Origin: Adiantum capillus-veneris | Lineage: Eukaryota > Streptophyta > Polypodiopsida > Polypodiales > Pteridaceae | Length of the DNA stretch: 60,000 nt | Direction of reading: 5' to 3' | Assembly: GCA_014529385.2 (NCBI GenBank) | Contig: CM043944.1 | Location: 88,442,884 to 88,502,883, forward strand | Shown: piece after piece, positions 1 to 11,119 of the stretch | Position numbering within the stretch: the first letter of the stretch is position 1 | How the letters are laid out: the number at the start of each line of letters is the position of its first letter | Program-made: the position numbers and the translations under genes | The notes under the pieces: generated by a model | The model's database searches: none | The model's input: only the letters and a program-made list of their open reading frames with translations | What the model was told of the DNA's origin: nothing

Positions 1-1436
1 TTATGATCTAGAGCACTTCATGCATGTTATACTTGTTGTTAGGTTCATCACAAGGTTGTAAAAGATGCAAAAGAGTGTTTGAAAGATGAAGCGAAGTTCA
101 AAAGTTGATGTGAGTGTTTCTGCAGAGCATCATGAGCATTTTTGTCAAGAAAAAAATAAATTTTAAGCCAAGAGACATGCTACGCGTAGGATGTCTACAG
201 GCTGATCTGGTGAGAATTTTGAAATTTTGAGTTGACCAGTGTGTTCAGAAGGTAGGTTTTACCCTACTTTCACCTGGAAGGTGGAAATTTGACCATATCT
301 TGACAGGATAAGGCCAGTTAGACAGAAATTACCAGACATCCTACCCAAATTGTGCCAAGGCATTATTTTAAGACCAAAACCATAGGATGGCTGCATGAGC
401 ATGATCTGCATGATTTACTGAGTGCCTGAGAAGGATTTCATCTCAATTGGGTGAGAAAATTGGGTTTTTAAGCAGACTTTAGCATTTTTTACTGAAAGGG
501 GCTAGAACAGCTAAAATTGGGGTCTTTTAAAATCCAAACCAAAATGTAAGCATAGCACTCGATTGCTGACATCAAGGGGAAGATGTGGCTCAAGTCTGGG
601 GTCAAACAAGCCATATTAACATTCTACGCGTAGGATGTGTTTTGGGTGATTTGGCACTCCAAACCCAGATTTGAGCATACCAAAGTGATCAGCACCTCAA
701 GAGGAGTCTGTGCTTTGCATTTGAAGCCATTTTGAGCAATTAGACATGCTACGCGTAGAATGTCTAATGCATGAAATTGAAGCCAGAAACTAACTGTAGG
801 CATAGCAGAGTGTTGTGAGGCAAGCCTCCTAGTCAATTTTGGTCCAAATTGGAGTTGATTTGACTGGTCAGACCAGCATTAGGCTGCTGCAACAGATTTT
901 TGATCCATTGACCAGCTTATAGGTGTCCAAATCAAAAAGTAAAAACAGTTGTGGACTTAGCACATCAAGGGGAGTCTATACTGAAAAAACCAGGCAAAAC
1001 AGAGCAGGAGGCATCCTACACGTAGGATGTCTACTGGGGCTTAGGGAAGTGAAAAACTAAGAACATACAGTGATGTTCTAATTGACTTAAGAGTTCTAGA
1101 ACTTCTTTCAGAAGTGAATTTGGACCTTGTTTGACCTTTTGATGGAGCAAAGACTGAATTAAGACTTTTCATGTAAATTGACCAGCATCCGAGGGAAGTA
1201 CAGTTCCAGATTAGCAGACCTAATCTAGAACATCATAAGTGTATAAGATACAGTGGTGGTTGAGGTTAACTCTCCAGTTATACCAATCATTACTAAGACC
1301 ACCTCTAGTAGTTAAATGCTTTGATTAGATTGCCAAAATTAAACGCTTGCATACATGTATATTCAGCGGCAAAGCAAGAAGTAGTGCGGAAACTGATCCT
1401 TTACCAGGTGAGTGGTTGGATTTGTGATAAATTGCA
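1..1436 (+). other. 5' leader or LTR of gypsy element C
   Basis: This is non-coding sequence upstream of the gag of element C. No long ORF and no tRNA-Met primer-binding site (TGGTATCAGAGC) is visible. Its main structure is a palindromic motif with core CATCCTACGCGTAGGATG, found in four full but slightly varied copies and at least one half copy. A CAG|GTGAGT string near 1406-1414 resembles a splice donor just before the first gag codons. The 5' LTR of the element is not recognised here and probably lies left of the window. Assignment to C rests on adjacency to gag and on the shared palindromes downstream. Confidence 0.45.
174..1031. repeat. Cluster of near-palindromic 22-bp motifs, left
   Basis: Full-length copies lie at 174-195, 618-639, 743-764 and 1010-1031, with a half-site (GACATCCTAC) at 335-344. 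Each copy is a variant of a 22-bp palindrome with core CATCCTACGCGTAGGATG. Copies differ at one to three positions (for example GACATG at the left arm of 174-195, and TACACGTA in 1010-1031). The sequence between copies is not repeated, so this is not a tandem satellite. The same motif, in perfect form, recurs at 19646-20186. Confidence 0.85.
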
Positions 1437-2071
1437 TTGCTAAGATGGATGAATTTAAGATCAGGAAGACACATTCTTAGAGATCAAAAGGTGGCAGGAG
1501 ATCAGGGTAGCTTAGTGTCCACCGAGGAGAGTCTAACTCAAGCAAGGCTAGATCCACTAGCACCGATCATTGAGGAGGGTAGTGATACTGACACTTCATC
1601 AGAAAAATCCTTCTTCATGATGGGTAGTCAACAGCCAGGAGGTTTCTCCAATGAAGGAACAATGCTAGGAGGAAGCACCTCCCAAAATCCTTTGAACGAT
1701 TCCAAGTTCACTATAATCTTCTTAGAAGGAACAAACTCGAGGGGAGCCCTAGTTTATTCTGACTATCGAGGACACAAGTGTATTTGTATCGAAGAAAGGC
1801 CTGCTCAGAGATTGGAAATAATTCGAGTCTATGATGATGGAGATAGATTCCGAGACGAAAAGGGGAACCACTATCTGATAGTTAGTAACCCTGAGGATTA
1901 CAACAGATATGGAGATAACATGGCGAAAGGAAAAATGGTTTCAGAAACTCAAGAACCGCCTCCAAACATTGATCGACTTGGAGCGCTTTTTATGTATGAT
2001 AAGAAAACAAACAGGGTCTCAACCTATAATGGGAATGTTGGAATTTACAAGCATGAGAGTGAGGGAATAGT
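1437..2071 (+). pseudogene. Element C gag, N-terminal part, cut by copia A
   Basis: An open frame of about 211 codons reads up to the insertion point of copia A, after which the frame continues into LTR sequence. It lacks a recognised domain but is rich in charged and Ser/Thr stretches, like the N-terminal region of many plant gypsy Gag proteins. Removing A (2072-9111) and one ATAGT duplication continues the frame at 9117 into a plausible peptide (IVSYFRCKEPYPNEL). This shows that the two pieces were one ORF before A inserted. The first ATG-like start is uncertain: the tracked start at 1437 is a TTG codon, with an ATG shortly after at 1445. Confidence 0.55.
2067..2071. repeat. Target-site duplication of copia A, left (ATAGT)
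   Basis: ATAGT lies directly before the LTR start TGTTG at 2072. An identical ATAGT follows the other LTR at 9112-9116. A 5-bp duplication is normal for Ty1/copia integration. Confidence 0.93.
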
Positions 2072-2264
2072 TGTTGTGTGCGTGTACGGAGTGTGTGCAA
2101 GAGAGGGGAAGGAGAGAATGGGGAAGGGAGGAGATGCACAGGCAGCCACTGCGTGGGTTAGTGGAGAGGAAAATGAGAGAGTGGTCAACTCTCTCCCTAT
2201 ATTCATTTAGGTGAAAGTGTAAATAGGGGCGATTTCCCACGGCCACCTGGCCTACACCCCAACA
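2072..2264 (-). repeat. 3' LTR of copia A
   Basis: This 193-bp LTR nearly matches 8909-9111. It lacks a 10-bp stretch (TTTCTCTCCC) present in the other copy. The ends TGTTG and CAACA form a 5-bp inverted repeat. The adjoining purine tract on the internal side identifies it as the 3' LTR of a - strand element. Confidence 0.92.
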
Positions 2265-2394
2265 ACCTCCCACTTGAAGGTCATGGTGGCCAATAGTGGC
2301 ATTAGTATAGTTAGTTTATACAAAATTGATGAAGCATTGCCGAGGCTTCATCCTACACCCATAAGTTCTATACAATGTGTAAATCGCTCTGAGG

Positions 2395-3825
2395 CTAGGC
2401 TCTTTGTGAGAGCATCTGCGGGGTTGTCGTCAGTGTGAACCTTGACAAGCTCGATACGCTTGCCAGCCAATGCATCTCGTATGACATGGTATCTGACTCT
2501 ATGTGTTTCGACTTTGAGTGAAATACTGGATTCTTTGCCAAAGCAATGGCACTCTGACTATCACAATGTAGTACTGGAACTTTGTGGATGCCCAAATCTC
2601 CCACTAGACGAGCCAACCATATGGCTTCCTTGCTGGCGTCACATGCAGCAACATATTCTGCCTCAGTGGTAGATGAAGACGTGTAATCTTGGAGACACGA
2701 TCTCCAAGAGATAGCTGCTCTAGCAAACATGAACACATAGCCAGATGTGGATCTTCTACGATCCACGCAATCCGCATAATCCACATCCGTGTAACCTACA
2801 ATAGATGCATCGTTGTTTTCGAAGAGTAAACACTTGCTAGCTGTACCTTTCAAATATATGAGGATTTTCTTCATTTCTTCCGAATGCTTCTTGCTAGGGT
2901 TTTCCATGTACCTACTAACCACTCCCACTACATGTGCAATGTCTGGTCTTGTGGCTACCATAGCGTACATAAAACTACCAACTGCTGAAGAATATGGTAC
3001 TTTGGTCATTTCCTCTTTCTCAGCCACTGTCTTGGGAGAGTCTTCCTTGCTAATTTTGGAGTATGCTTGCATTGGGGTACTCAATGACTTCCCCCCCTGC
3101 ATACTAAAATGTTGCGAGACTTTGTGAATGTACTTTTCTTGAGATAATTCAAGAATTCCACGTTGCCTATCTCTCTTGATGTGCATACCAAGAAAGTGAT
3201 TGGCATCTCCCAAATCCTTCATGGAAAACTGAGTGCTTAGCATCTTTTTCAACTGATTGATTTCATCAATTGATTTGCTTGCGATAAGCATATCATCTAC
3301 ATACAAGATTAAGACGATTAAAGAACCATCGTTCAATCTTTTTGTGTATAAGCAGTGATCCTCTTGACTTCTTATGTAACCCTGAGACTGCATGAATTTG
3401 TCGAATTTTTGATACCATTTCCTTGAACCTTGCTTGAGGCCATAGTGTGCCTTTTTAAGTCTACAAACCAATTATGTCCTCGTTGGTTTTTGGGTTTCAC
3501 ATACAAAGCCCTTTGGTTGTTTCATGTAGACATCTTCATCTAGATCCCCGTGAAGAAATGTTGTGTTCACATCCATTTGGACAAGTTCCATGTCGTGGAT
3601 AGCAACCCAGCCAAGCACGGTGCGAAGTGTAGTCATCTTGACTACTGGAGAGAAAATCTCATCGAAATCCACACCTTTTTGTTGCTTGAAACCCTTGGCA
3701 ACTAAACGAGCCTTGTATCTAGGCTCGGGATCTTCCGCTGTATACTTCTTCTTGTATACCCACTTGCAAGGTAAAGCATTTTTGCCTTTTGGTAATTCAA
3801 CCAAATCACATGTCTCATTAGCCAC
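2395..3825 (-). pseudogene. Copia A reverse transcriptase and RNase H
   Basis: The RT begins at about 3825 (WVYKKK, KARLVAKGFKQ, FSPVVKMTTLR), breaks at a stop near 3472, and continues to 2395. The catalytic YVDD lies in ILYVDDMLIAS at about 3280-3310. A copia RNase H follows, with TRPDIAHVVG, STSGYVF, TEAEYVAACDASKEA and LHCDSQSAIALA. The frame is lost after SKHIE near 2470, so the last residues read out of frame. An in-frame stop upstream (3838-3840) separates this segment from the integrase tail at 3841-4041. The catalytic residues are present, but the protein cannot be made in one piece. Confidence 0.9.
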
Positions 3826-3840
3826 AATCGAATTGTATTC

Positions 3841-4962
3841 TTATTGCATAGCCTGCTCCCACTTAACACTATCCTCCATTTGTATAGCTTCTTTGTAGCA
3901 CGTTGGCTCTCCACTGTCAGTGACCAAAATGTGGTGTATACCCGGCTCAAACCGCTCGGGCGCACGTGATACTCTCTCAGAGCGTCTCAGTGCCTGACTA
4001 TTGGACTCTACTCTCTTCGGAGCAATAGTAGTATCTTGCACTTGAGGAGTAGGTGCAACACTACTAAACTAAGTTGGTTCGGAGGCTACATCCTCAAAAC
4101 GAACATGTCTGTACTCAACATCTTTGATGGGCTTGTTGTGCATTTTTGATTCATTGAAAATCACATGTGAGCTACGAATGACTTTGTTTGATTCTGGGTG
4201 CCAAAGACGATATCCCATCTCTCCGTTTGCTCCATAGGCAATAAAGATGCATTTGTGTGATCTGGGATCTAACTTCTGACGAAGTTCTTTGGGCACATGT
4301 GCATATGCCTCGCATCCAAATACACGTAGATGCTCATAGCTTGGCCTTTTGCCAGTCCATAACTCCTCTGAAATTTTGAAATTCAAAGGAGAACTAGGTG
4401 ACCTGTTGATGATGTGCACTGCTGTCAGAACAGCTTCCCCCCAAAACTCTGGAGTAAGCTTCGCCATAGACATCATAGAGACAACTCGCTCTTGAATCGT
4501 AGGATTCATTCTTTCAGCTATCCCATTTTGTGCAGGTGTGTATGGAGCAATAAATTGCTGTCGAATGCCTCTTCTATTGCAAAAATCCTTGAACTCTGTG
4601 GAGACGTATTCTCCACCATTGTCCGTGCGAGAAGCTTTGAGCTTTGTTCCTGATTGGTTCTCAACCATGGCGAGGAATTTTTGGAATGTCGAAAAAACTT
4701 CTTCCTTACACTTAAGGAGATACAGCCACACCTTTCTGGTAGAATCATCTATGAACGTGAGAAAGTAGTTCGCCCCCCCTAGAGTTTTATATGGCATTGG
4801 ACCACACAAATCACTGTGCACCAAGTCTAGAGGTTCGCTTAGTTTCTTATTCAATGGCGAAGATGTCAATCTAGTCTGTTTGCCATATAGACAATGCTCA
4901 TGCAATGGAATGTCCGTGTAATCTAACACAGGTAAGTAGCAAAAACGCTGAAGTGTTTTCAT
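3841..4962 (-). pseudogene. Copia A integrase
   Basis: The pre-integrase zinc region ends with HEHCLYGKQTR. The integrase core follows: the first Asp in HSDLCGPM, the second in SRTDNGGEYVS, and Glu in QNGIAERM, giving the DDE catalytic triad. The C-terminal part includes RLWHPESNKVIRSSHVIF, typical of copia. An in-frame stop at about 4066 interrupts the linker, and the segment 3841-4041 continues with RRSERVSRAPERF toward RT. The upstream boundary is a one-base frameshift against the protease ORF near 4945. The enzyme would join element cDNA to host DNA if intact. Confidence 0.9.
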
Positions 4963-5884
4963 TCCCTTTTTCGCTAATATGCCCTAGCCGGCTATGACAC
5001 AACTCAGGAGACGGCAGCTCGACAACATAGATAGAGTGTTCGTCGACACTCGAAACAAACAAAGAGTACATGGATCCGTTTTTATTGCCTTTCATCATGA
5101 TAAGGTTGTTCTTGCGGATCATCCAAGAACGATTACCAAAAACTGTAGTGTAGCCAAGATCATCCAATCGCCCTATAGAAAGCAAGCTTTTCGTAAGCTT
5201 GGGCACATGTCTGACATTCTGCAGCACAAAAGTAGTGCCATTATGCATCTTAAGTTTCACATCACCAATGCCAATAATGTCAAGCTCATAGGAATCGCCA
5301 AGCTTGACTATTCCATGCATGGATGCATAAGAGGAAAACCACTCTCTATGCGGTGTGACATGAAAACTTGCACCAGAATCAAGGATCCAATTCTGTGCAT
5401 AACCTTCATCCTGTGCAACCAAAGCATGTGGAGTGAGATTTGAAGTGAAAATGAGAACATCTGAGGCATCTGCTGTCACCTCAACATGAATCTCTGTGGG
5501 CATAATGTGCATCACTGGAGGAGGAGCATCCTCTACTGCAGTGGTAGGTATGGGAGACTCAACAATATTGAGCTCCTCAATATTTACTGTACTTTTGCCT
5601 TTGCCAGAATTATCTTTTTGCATGTTTTTCTGATCTCTTAGGAAACTGCGACAATCCTTTTTGTAATGACCGTTTTTGTGGCAATAGTAACACTCGACAT
5701 TTCTGGCATTGCGGTCTCTACTTTGGTGCCTGTGTCTGCTAGGACTACGAGGATGTCGCTCTCTACTTTTGCTTTTGTGTTTGTTCCTGTCACGTCCTCT
5801 TGGCTTTGTTGAACTGCCAGCCATATATGCATCTCCATGACTAGCGTTATCAAGAGATTTACGATGAATCTCTTCAGTGAGCAA
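4898..5884 (-). pseudogene. Copia A zinc knuckle and protease
   Basis: The N-terminal part is Arg/Ser-rich (RGRDRNKHKSKSRERH) and is followed by a CCHC zinc knuckle, CYYCHKNGHYKKDC, which binds RNA in Gag. The aspartic protease has its active site in WILDSGASFHVT. It runs on into the GAG-pre-integrase region (CHSRLGHISEKG). The frame fails there by one base, and the rest continues in ORF 4069-4962. The start overlaps the end of the gag ORF, because a small indel near 5893 shifts the frame between them. Confidence 0.9.
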
Positions 5885-6431
5885 AGCATCTATGACAACA
5901 AATATCTAACTTGCCATTTGGAGCTGAATTGCTAATGGCTGTGCAAAAGATATCCCATGAACTGGGTAGAGAGAATAACAAGAAGATAAACTCGAGTTCA
6001 TCATCAAACTCTTTAAAGCCCTGAGATGTCAGCTGACTGAACAAGGAGTTGAACTCATTTAAATGACTGAAAACTCTGCTACCTTCTTTCATGTTGAGCT
6101 TCATAAGATTTCTCATGAGAAAAACTTTGTTGGATGCACTTTTGCTCTCCCATGCTAAACATAAGCTATCCCATAGTTCCTTGGTTGTTTTCTTCCCTAT
6201 GATAGTGAAGAAGACTGACTCGGCTAGATGTAGACATATCGTAGCCATGGCTTTTGCATCCAAAAGCTCCCATTGAGCTTGTGTATAATCATCATCCTCT
6301 ACGTGCTCTTTCAACGGTTCTGAGAGGCCTTTGTTTATCAAAACATCTTTCATGCGCTCTTTCCACATGGTGAAGTTGTTGCCATCGAACTTCCGAATGA
6401 AATACTCCTCCTTTTCTGAAGAAGAAGCCAT
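5874..6431 (-). pseudogene. Copia A Gag, N-terminal
   Basis: This is a Gag polyprotein start of the copia (UBN2) type. It begins with ATG at 6431, then FDGNNFTMWKERMKDVL, LWDSLCLAWESKSA and LMKLNMKEGSRVFSHLNEF. These are the usual signatures of copia Gag, which forms the particle shell. The frame is lost at NGKLDIC near 5893 by an indel; the adjoining frame continues with LLTEEIHRKSLDN. The start is supported by alignment with B (start 31407), whose Gag begins with a similar short Met-Ala-Ser-Ser leader. Confidence 0.9.
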
Positions 6432-8894
6432 CGCTTACAAGAGGGTTTGAGAGGTGACACACTATGGCGAGAAGCTGTAGAAATTTGGGCAGAGTAACCT
6501 TTGTATCGGGAGTAAAATCTCAGCCGAAATAGACTCAAAAGTGCCAACAATGGAAGTCACGACTCGCGGGAAGTAAATCCGGCAGAGTTTCCTTTGTATG
6601 AGGAGTCTAAACTCAACTCAAAATGCATATAAATGTGCCAAATGCACTAACTGGGCATGTGCGCGCTGCACAAAACCACTGATGTGTGAGTGCCAACATG
6701 GAGAGGGTACCGTAAAGGGGAACTCCAGCTACCTGTATCACCGAAAGTGTCTCAACATTCGAGCACACCCCAGCTCAAACAAAACCTCATGCTATCGACC
6801 CTCCAAAGGCTAATGCAGATACAAATGGACTAGCCACAGTCTCAGAAAGGGCTCTTCCGGTTCGAGTCTCAGAAACGGCCGGGAAAAACTACAAAAATAG
6901 CCAAAAATGGCTCCACACGTAGTACAGTGGGCAGTGTCCGCAACTCAACGTACATGAGTAAAATCGCGCTCAAACACGCGCCAAGAACTGCTGCATGCAG
7001 TGAAAGTGATCCATGCGAGGATATTTGCTCTCAAAAGAGCTCAGTAGCACTAAGTGTCCTCACAACAAAATTCATTTGTCAATGGATGTGTCAGCAGAGA
7101 ATCTGCTGGCGAAATGACTACCAAATCGCTTGTGAAAGCGCTGTGTCTGGTAACCTGGAGACTCTGTGAGTGAATGGGCTGAAAAACCCCCCTGTAACTT
7201 GTAACCTACGTGTGGGTGTCGCTATGTGCCGATTTCTACCGCCGGGCAGAAATATGCTAGTCGAATAGCCGCCAAAGGTGTCGTATCCATAAACTGTGTC
7301 GTACAGGGCGATCGGTTCACTCCTCTATGATAGAGGTACCTCACTTGCGCATGTCGCAAGCTCGATCGTTGATCGCGTGAATGCGCTCGTTAGGGAAAAA
7401 CGCCCGGTGTTTGGGTTGGATGTCGGAGATCCACCGCAATGAGCAGTGTCGAGCCGGTGCGCATGAGCGGTGTCGATGTCGATGTCGCCTTCCGCCGCCG
7501 GGCGGAAGTGGCTAGCCGAGTAGCCGTAAAACGCCAATGCTCGAGCGGTCAATACTGAGTCGGATCATGATCAATCGCAGATTTTGCTCAAACTGTGAAG
7601 ATTGCTCGCAAAATTTGCCGGACTCGGTTGCTTTAGCTCGCTCGCAAGCACGGTGTCAAGATCTCTCTCACTCTCTCTATCTCACAAGCTGCAAATTTCT
7701 GAGAAGCTTCCTTTTTACGAGCTCAAGGAGAGGAATCGGGGGTCGAAGCATCAAAAATTGGGATTTTTCGGGGGCTCTGTGTGGGCATGAACCCTTGCAC
7801 ACAAAGAAGTTTTTATGGCTTTAAAAAAAAATAGATTTTTTTATCTTTACTGTTGAGTCTGTGTCAGCGCTGACGAGCAAGCACACACAGTGTGTGTGTG
7901 TAACACACCACAAGATTGCCAATGTCCTACTCGTCAACACACTCCAGCGCTGCCATGTGCTCTGCAAAGCATTGTCCCACTCTCATTCGGCTGTTGCTCA
8001 ATGGAGCCCTCCCTGCTCGAGTTTGCTGCCCCTACTAGCACACGATGGGTGTGTGTGTTATGCATGTTGCTCGAGCTCGGTCTGCTGCTCACGGCCCCTT
8101 TTCACCCACTCTGCCATCTTACTGGCCTTCAATTCCTAATTACTCCTGTTCGATTTTGATCGACTGCAGCTCTCTCAAGCCTTGCTTGTCTGAGAAATTG
8201 TGTGTGATTTGCTCTCTGTTCGAAGTGTCACTGCTCAATGTCGGCTTGTTTCTCCAAGCCTTGCAGTTCCAGGTCAGATGTGATTGCGAATTCCCCCTTT
8301 GCTCGACCTGCTGACCTAATCTGAACTACCCCTTTGATTGCTCTCCTTATATTTCCTTCTCACCTGCTTCTACTGCAATGTGTGTTTGTGTCTCGATCTC
8401 TGCTCGGATCTACAGCCTAATTCTATCCCCACTGGCTGCTCCTTTTGCTTTCCCGATTCCAATCGGATGCAGGTCAATTAGCTCGTGAGTTGCACGCCTT
8501 GTTCTGCTTGAGTTCCCATCGAGTGCTCTAAGCCTTCAAATGATTGCATAAGATTACTTCCTTGATGCCACCTACTGCTCGATTGCCTTAGCACGATTCA
8601 AGCCTGCCTCGGATGCTCGCTCTCAAGCCGTGGCATACAAGGCTTCATTCCTTTGATTCCTGCAAAGCGCCAAACCGCCTCCAAATTTGCCTTCAATTTT
8701 GCCTACTCGTTGTCTACCAAGCCTTGCTGCTTCAAGGCTTGCAATCCTGCTGCTGCTTGCAAAGGCTTGAACATCTGCTCGACAGTTGCAGTCCAAAACT
8801 CCTTACAAATCGGATTGCCGAGCTTCAAGCTCAATTGCTTCCTTGGGGTTGTTGTGTGCACGGTTAGCCGAGGCTCGGGAGTCGGGTGCCCGGA
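6432..8894 (-). other. Copia A untranslated leader (2.46 kb)
   Basis: This stretch between the PBS and gag has no supported gene. Its gag-proximal part is similar in words to the leader of copia B. Both have two copies of a GGCAGAGTTTCC-like motif (here about 6488-6507 and 6579-6600) and an AGGGGAACTCCAGC string (about 6716-6729). The part from about 7300 to 8890 has no match in B and no recognised content. ORFs there are short, on both strands, and look random. Confidence 0.6.
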
Positions 8895-8906
8895 GCTCTG
8901 ATACCA
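8895..8906 (-). promoter_or_regulatory. Primer-binding site of copia A (initiator tRNA-Met)
   Basis: The - strand reads TGGTATCAGAGC, complementary to the 3' end of plant initiator tRNA-Met. It starts two bases inside the 5' LTR, the usual spacing. Confidence 0.95.
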
Positions 8907-8908
8907 AT

Positions 8909-9111
8909 TGTTGTGCGCGTGTACGGAGTGTTTGCAAGAGAGGGGAAGGAGAGAATGGGGAAGGGAGGAGATGCACAGGCAGCCACTGTGTGGGTTAGTG
9001 GAGAGGAAAGTGAGAGAGTGGTCAACTCTCTCCCTTTCTCTCCCTATATTCATTTAGGTGAAAGTGTAAATAGGGGCGGTTTGCCACGGCCACCTGGCCT
9101 ACACCCCAACA
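8909..9111 (-). repeat. 5' LTR of copia A
   Basis: This 203-bp LTR is nearly identical to 2072-2264 apart from a 10-bp extra stretch. It lies next to the PBS, so it is the 5' LTR of the - strand element. The U3, R and U5 limits cannot be placed. Confidence 0.93.
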
Positions 9112-9789
9112 ATAGTCTCTTACTTTCGATGCAAAGAACCCTACCCAAACGAATTGAGCAAAGACAAGGTTCTTTACTTATTCTCTTATGAAATTGCTTG
9201 GGGAAGGATATTGTTTTTGTTGATAGGTATGGGCAAGAATATAAACATATTCTCCCAGAGGAGGTAGAAAAGGCAATAGTTTCATAAGCATCAACATATG
9301 ACCCAGAAGAAGTGCCAAGAGCCACCTACACCCCTAGCAAGTCGACAAATCCATTTTCAGAAGAGTACGATGCGACCTCACATTCTACCCGACAACAGAC
9401 GTTCAACTACCAAAACCAACCAGCAACTCAACCATCATTGCAGGCATGGCTTTGATAGAATGCAACATTAGAACAGGACCTAAACCGAGATGGTTATCCA
9501 GCCGCACGAGGGCTACAGGATTTACAAGAACCACCACTCTATTCACGGTATCAAGGCGAGAGTAAGCCAAAAACTCAAGGGTTGAGAGAGCCTAGAAGAC
9601 CACCCATAGAGCGAGTTTGAAGATATAAACCATCTCTTGCAAGAACCATTAGAAATTATGCTTAGGAGCACCACTGGGAGAGGAACCCGCCCACTATCGA
9701 AGGCCAGAGGAAGTATATCGATTAGGACAAGGAGATCCAATGATGAGATTCGTAGACCATCGTAGAATTAGACCTTCTCAGGTGCAAAA
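9112..9789 (+). pseudogene. Element C gag, continuation after copia A
   Basis: The first five bases are the right copy of the ATAGT duplication. The frame that began at 1437 resumes here (SYFRCKEPYPNELSKDK, then LYLFSYEIAWG). A one-base loss in a G run near 9202 shifts it to GQEYKHILPEEVEKAI. The rest to 9789 is rich in Pro, Gln, Tyr and Arg and is broken by stops. It links the N-terminal Gag region to the capsid-like domain. Confidence 0.5.
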
Positions 9790-10434
9790 ATGGTAAACAA
9801 GAAACACATTGGAAACAGAGATCCTAGAGATCATGTAGCAGCCTTTGTGCGTGTAATTAGAGCTGAAGAGGTGTTAGACTTCCCTACCCAATTTGTAGGG
9901 TTTGGACTGACCCTAGAGGAGGATACTGCTACTTGGTTTGACTCTGTGGAGCATAGAGACTTTGAGCCTATGAAGGAGGTGTTTGACGAGTTTATTGAGG
10001 AATTCTCACAAAGGGGGATAGCTCATAATACAGTCTCACAAATCCATAAATTCAAACAGAAAGAAGGGGAATCTGTGCGAAAGGCAGTCCTACGACTAAA
10101 AATATATGTTAAGTTCTGTCCTGTGGAAGAACTGCCAACTTATGCTTATATTTATCCAAGGACTGAGGAATGCAGATCTCCTGAAGGACTTACATATGAA
10201 GAGGAGCACGACGTTAAATGAGTTAACTAAGGAGGCTCTTTACCTTGTAGACAATTGTGCAGTCTATAAAGAGGGTGAATTCAAGGATCTTGACGACGAT
10301 TCATCCTCACAACAAAGTGGAAGCAAGTCCGCTAAGACATCACCGAAAGGAGAAGTAGCTATAAGCCAGGAGCAGCTTGTAGAGGAAATGCTAAAAAAGA
10401 TTAACTTGTACGCCAAACCACAGGATAAATAGAC
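9790..10434 (+). pseudogene. Element C Gag capsid-like domain
   Basis: The domain contains DPRDHVAAFVRVI, ATWFDSVEHRDFEPMKEVF, FSQRGIAHNTVSQIHKFKQ and GESVRKAVLRLKIYV. This is the usual pattern of the retrotransposon Gag domain of Ty3/gypsy elements. The first frame stops at 10221. The second, overlapping from 10106, runs to 10432 (ELTKEALYLVDNCAVY). An indel around 10200 therefore splits it. The product would be the structural shell protein. Confidence 0.75.
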
Positions 10435-10969
10435 AAAGTGGTGTGCTATTGAACAAAAATGGACAAACCATGTGACGGAGGAATGTTATTATAACAAGGG
10501 GTATGTGAGAGAACGATCTTATGCTCCCCATGCTAAGGTAACATCTCCTCAACTTCCATGGATGCCTAGGTATCAAGCAGGCAACCTACCAGGACCTATA
10601 GGTGTAGAAAGATCACAACCAGTGTTGGGGCAATAACCACCCCTACGAGGATTACAACCAGTCGGCATAAGATACACACCAATAATAACCGAACCAGAAG
10701 ATAAGGCTTTGGTGCCTATGCATGCATATTATGAAGATCCCAATGGATATGCTGCAAATCTTGCCTATTATCCACCGGAGGAACCCTCAACGCTAGAACC
10801 ATGGAGCATGATAGGAAGTGCAGGACCACCAACAGTTGCATAGACAGCAGGAGAAGGAAGATACAGCTTGGATGAACGAACATTGTTGTTCATAGCCAAC
10901 GGAGGCATGGGTGGGCAGAGACATGCATACCAACAAAGAGGAGCTCAAGGAGCACCTCAACAACCTAAG

Positions 10970-11080
10970 GGACCCTTCTACAAGTGTGGTGGAGACCATT
11001 GACTAAGAGGTTGTCCTCATGATGAAATCATTCGAGTCAACGCATATTGCACCGAGTGTGGAATTACTCATTTAATTCCT
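10970..11080 (+). pseudogene. Element C Gag zinc knuckles (two)
   Basis: Two adjacent knuckles can be read in one frame. The first is damaged: the leading Cys is Tyr (YKCGGDH) and a TGA follows His before LRGCP. The second is intact: CTECGITHLIPDC, a Cys-x2-Cys-x3-His-x4-Cys spacing. The pair identifies the nucleocapsid part of Gag. Confidence 0.7.
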
Positions 11081-11119
11081 GATTGCCCTAAGAACTCGAG
11101 CAAAGGAGCAAAAACTACC

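Larger units (their letters stand above)
2072..9111 (-). mobile_element. Ty1/copia retrotransposon A (7.04 kb)
   Basis: This is a complete but inactive copia element on the - strand. The LTRs (8909-9111 as 5', 2072-2264 as 3') begin TGTTG and end CAACA, and an ATAGT target duplication flanks the element. A PBS for initiator tRNA-Met sits inside the 5' LTR, and a purine-rich tract (AAGTGGGAGGT on the - strand, about 2265-2275) sits beside the 3' LTR. Gene order is gag, zinc knuckle, protease, integrase, RT, RNase H, as in copia. Stops and frameshifts break the polyprotein at least six times. The LTRs differ at about seven positions plus one 10-bp indel, so the insertion is moderately old. It sits inside the gag of gypsy element C. 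Confidence 0.93.

Noticed and set aside
6845-6870. GGTTCGAGTC, like a tRNA B box (SINE or tRNA gene)
   Set aside because: No matching A box at the right distance and no cloverleaf could be drawn. It lies in the leader of copia A.
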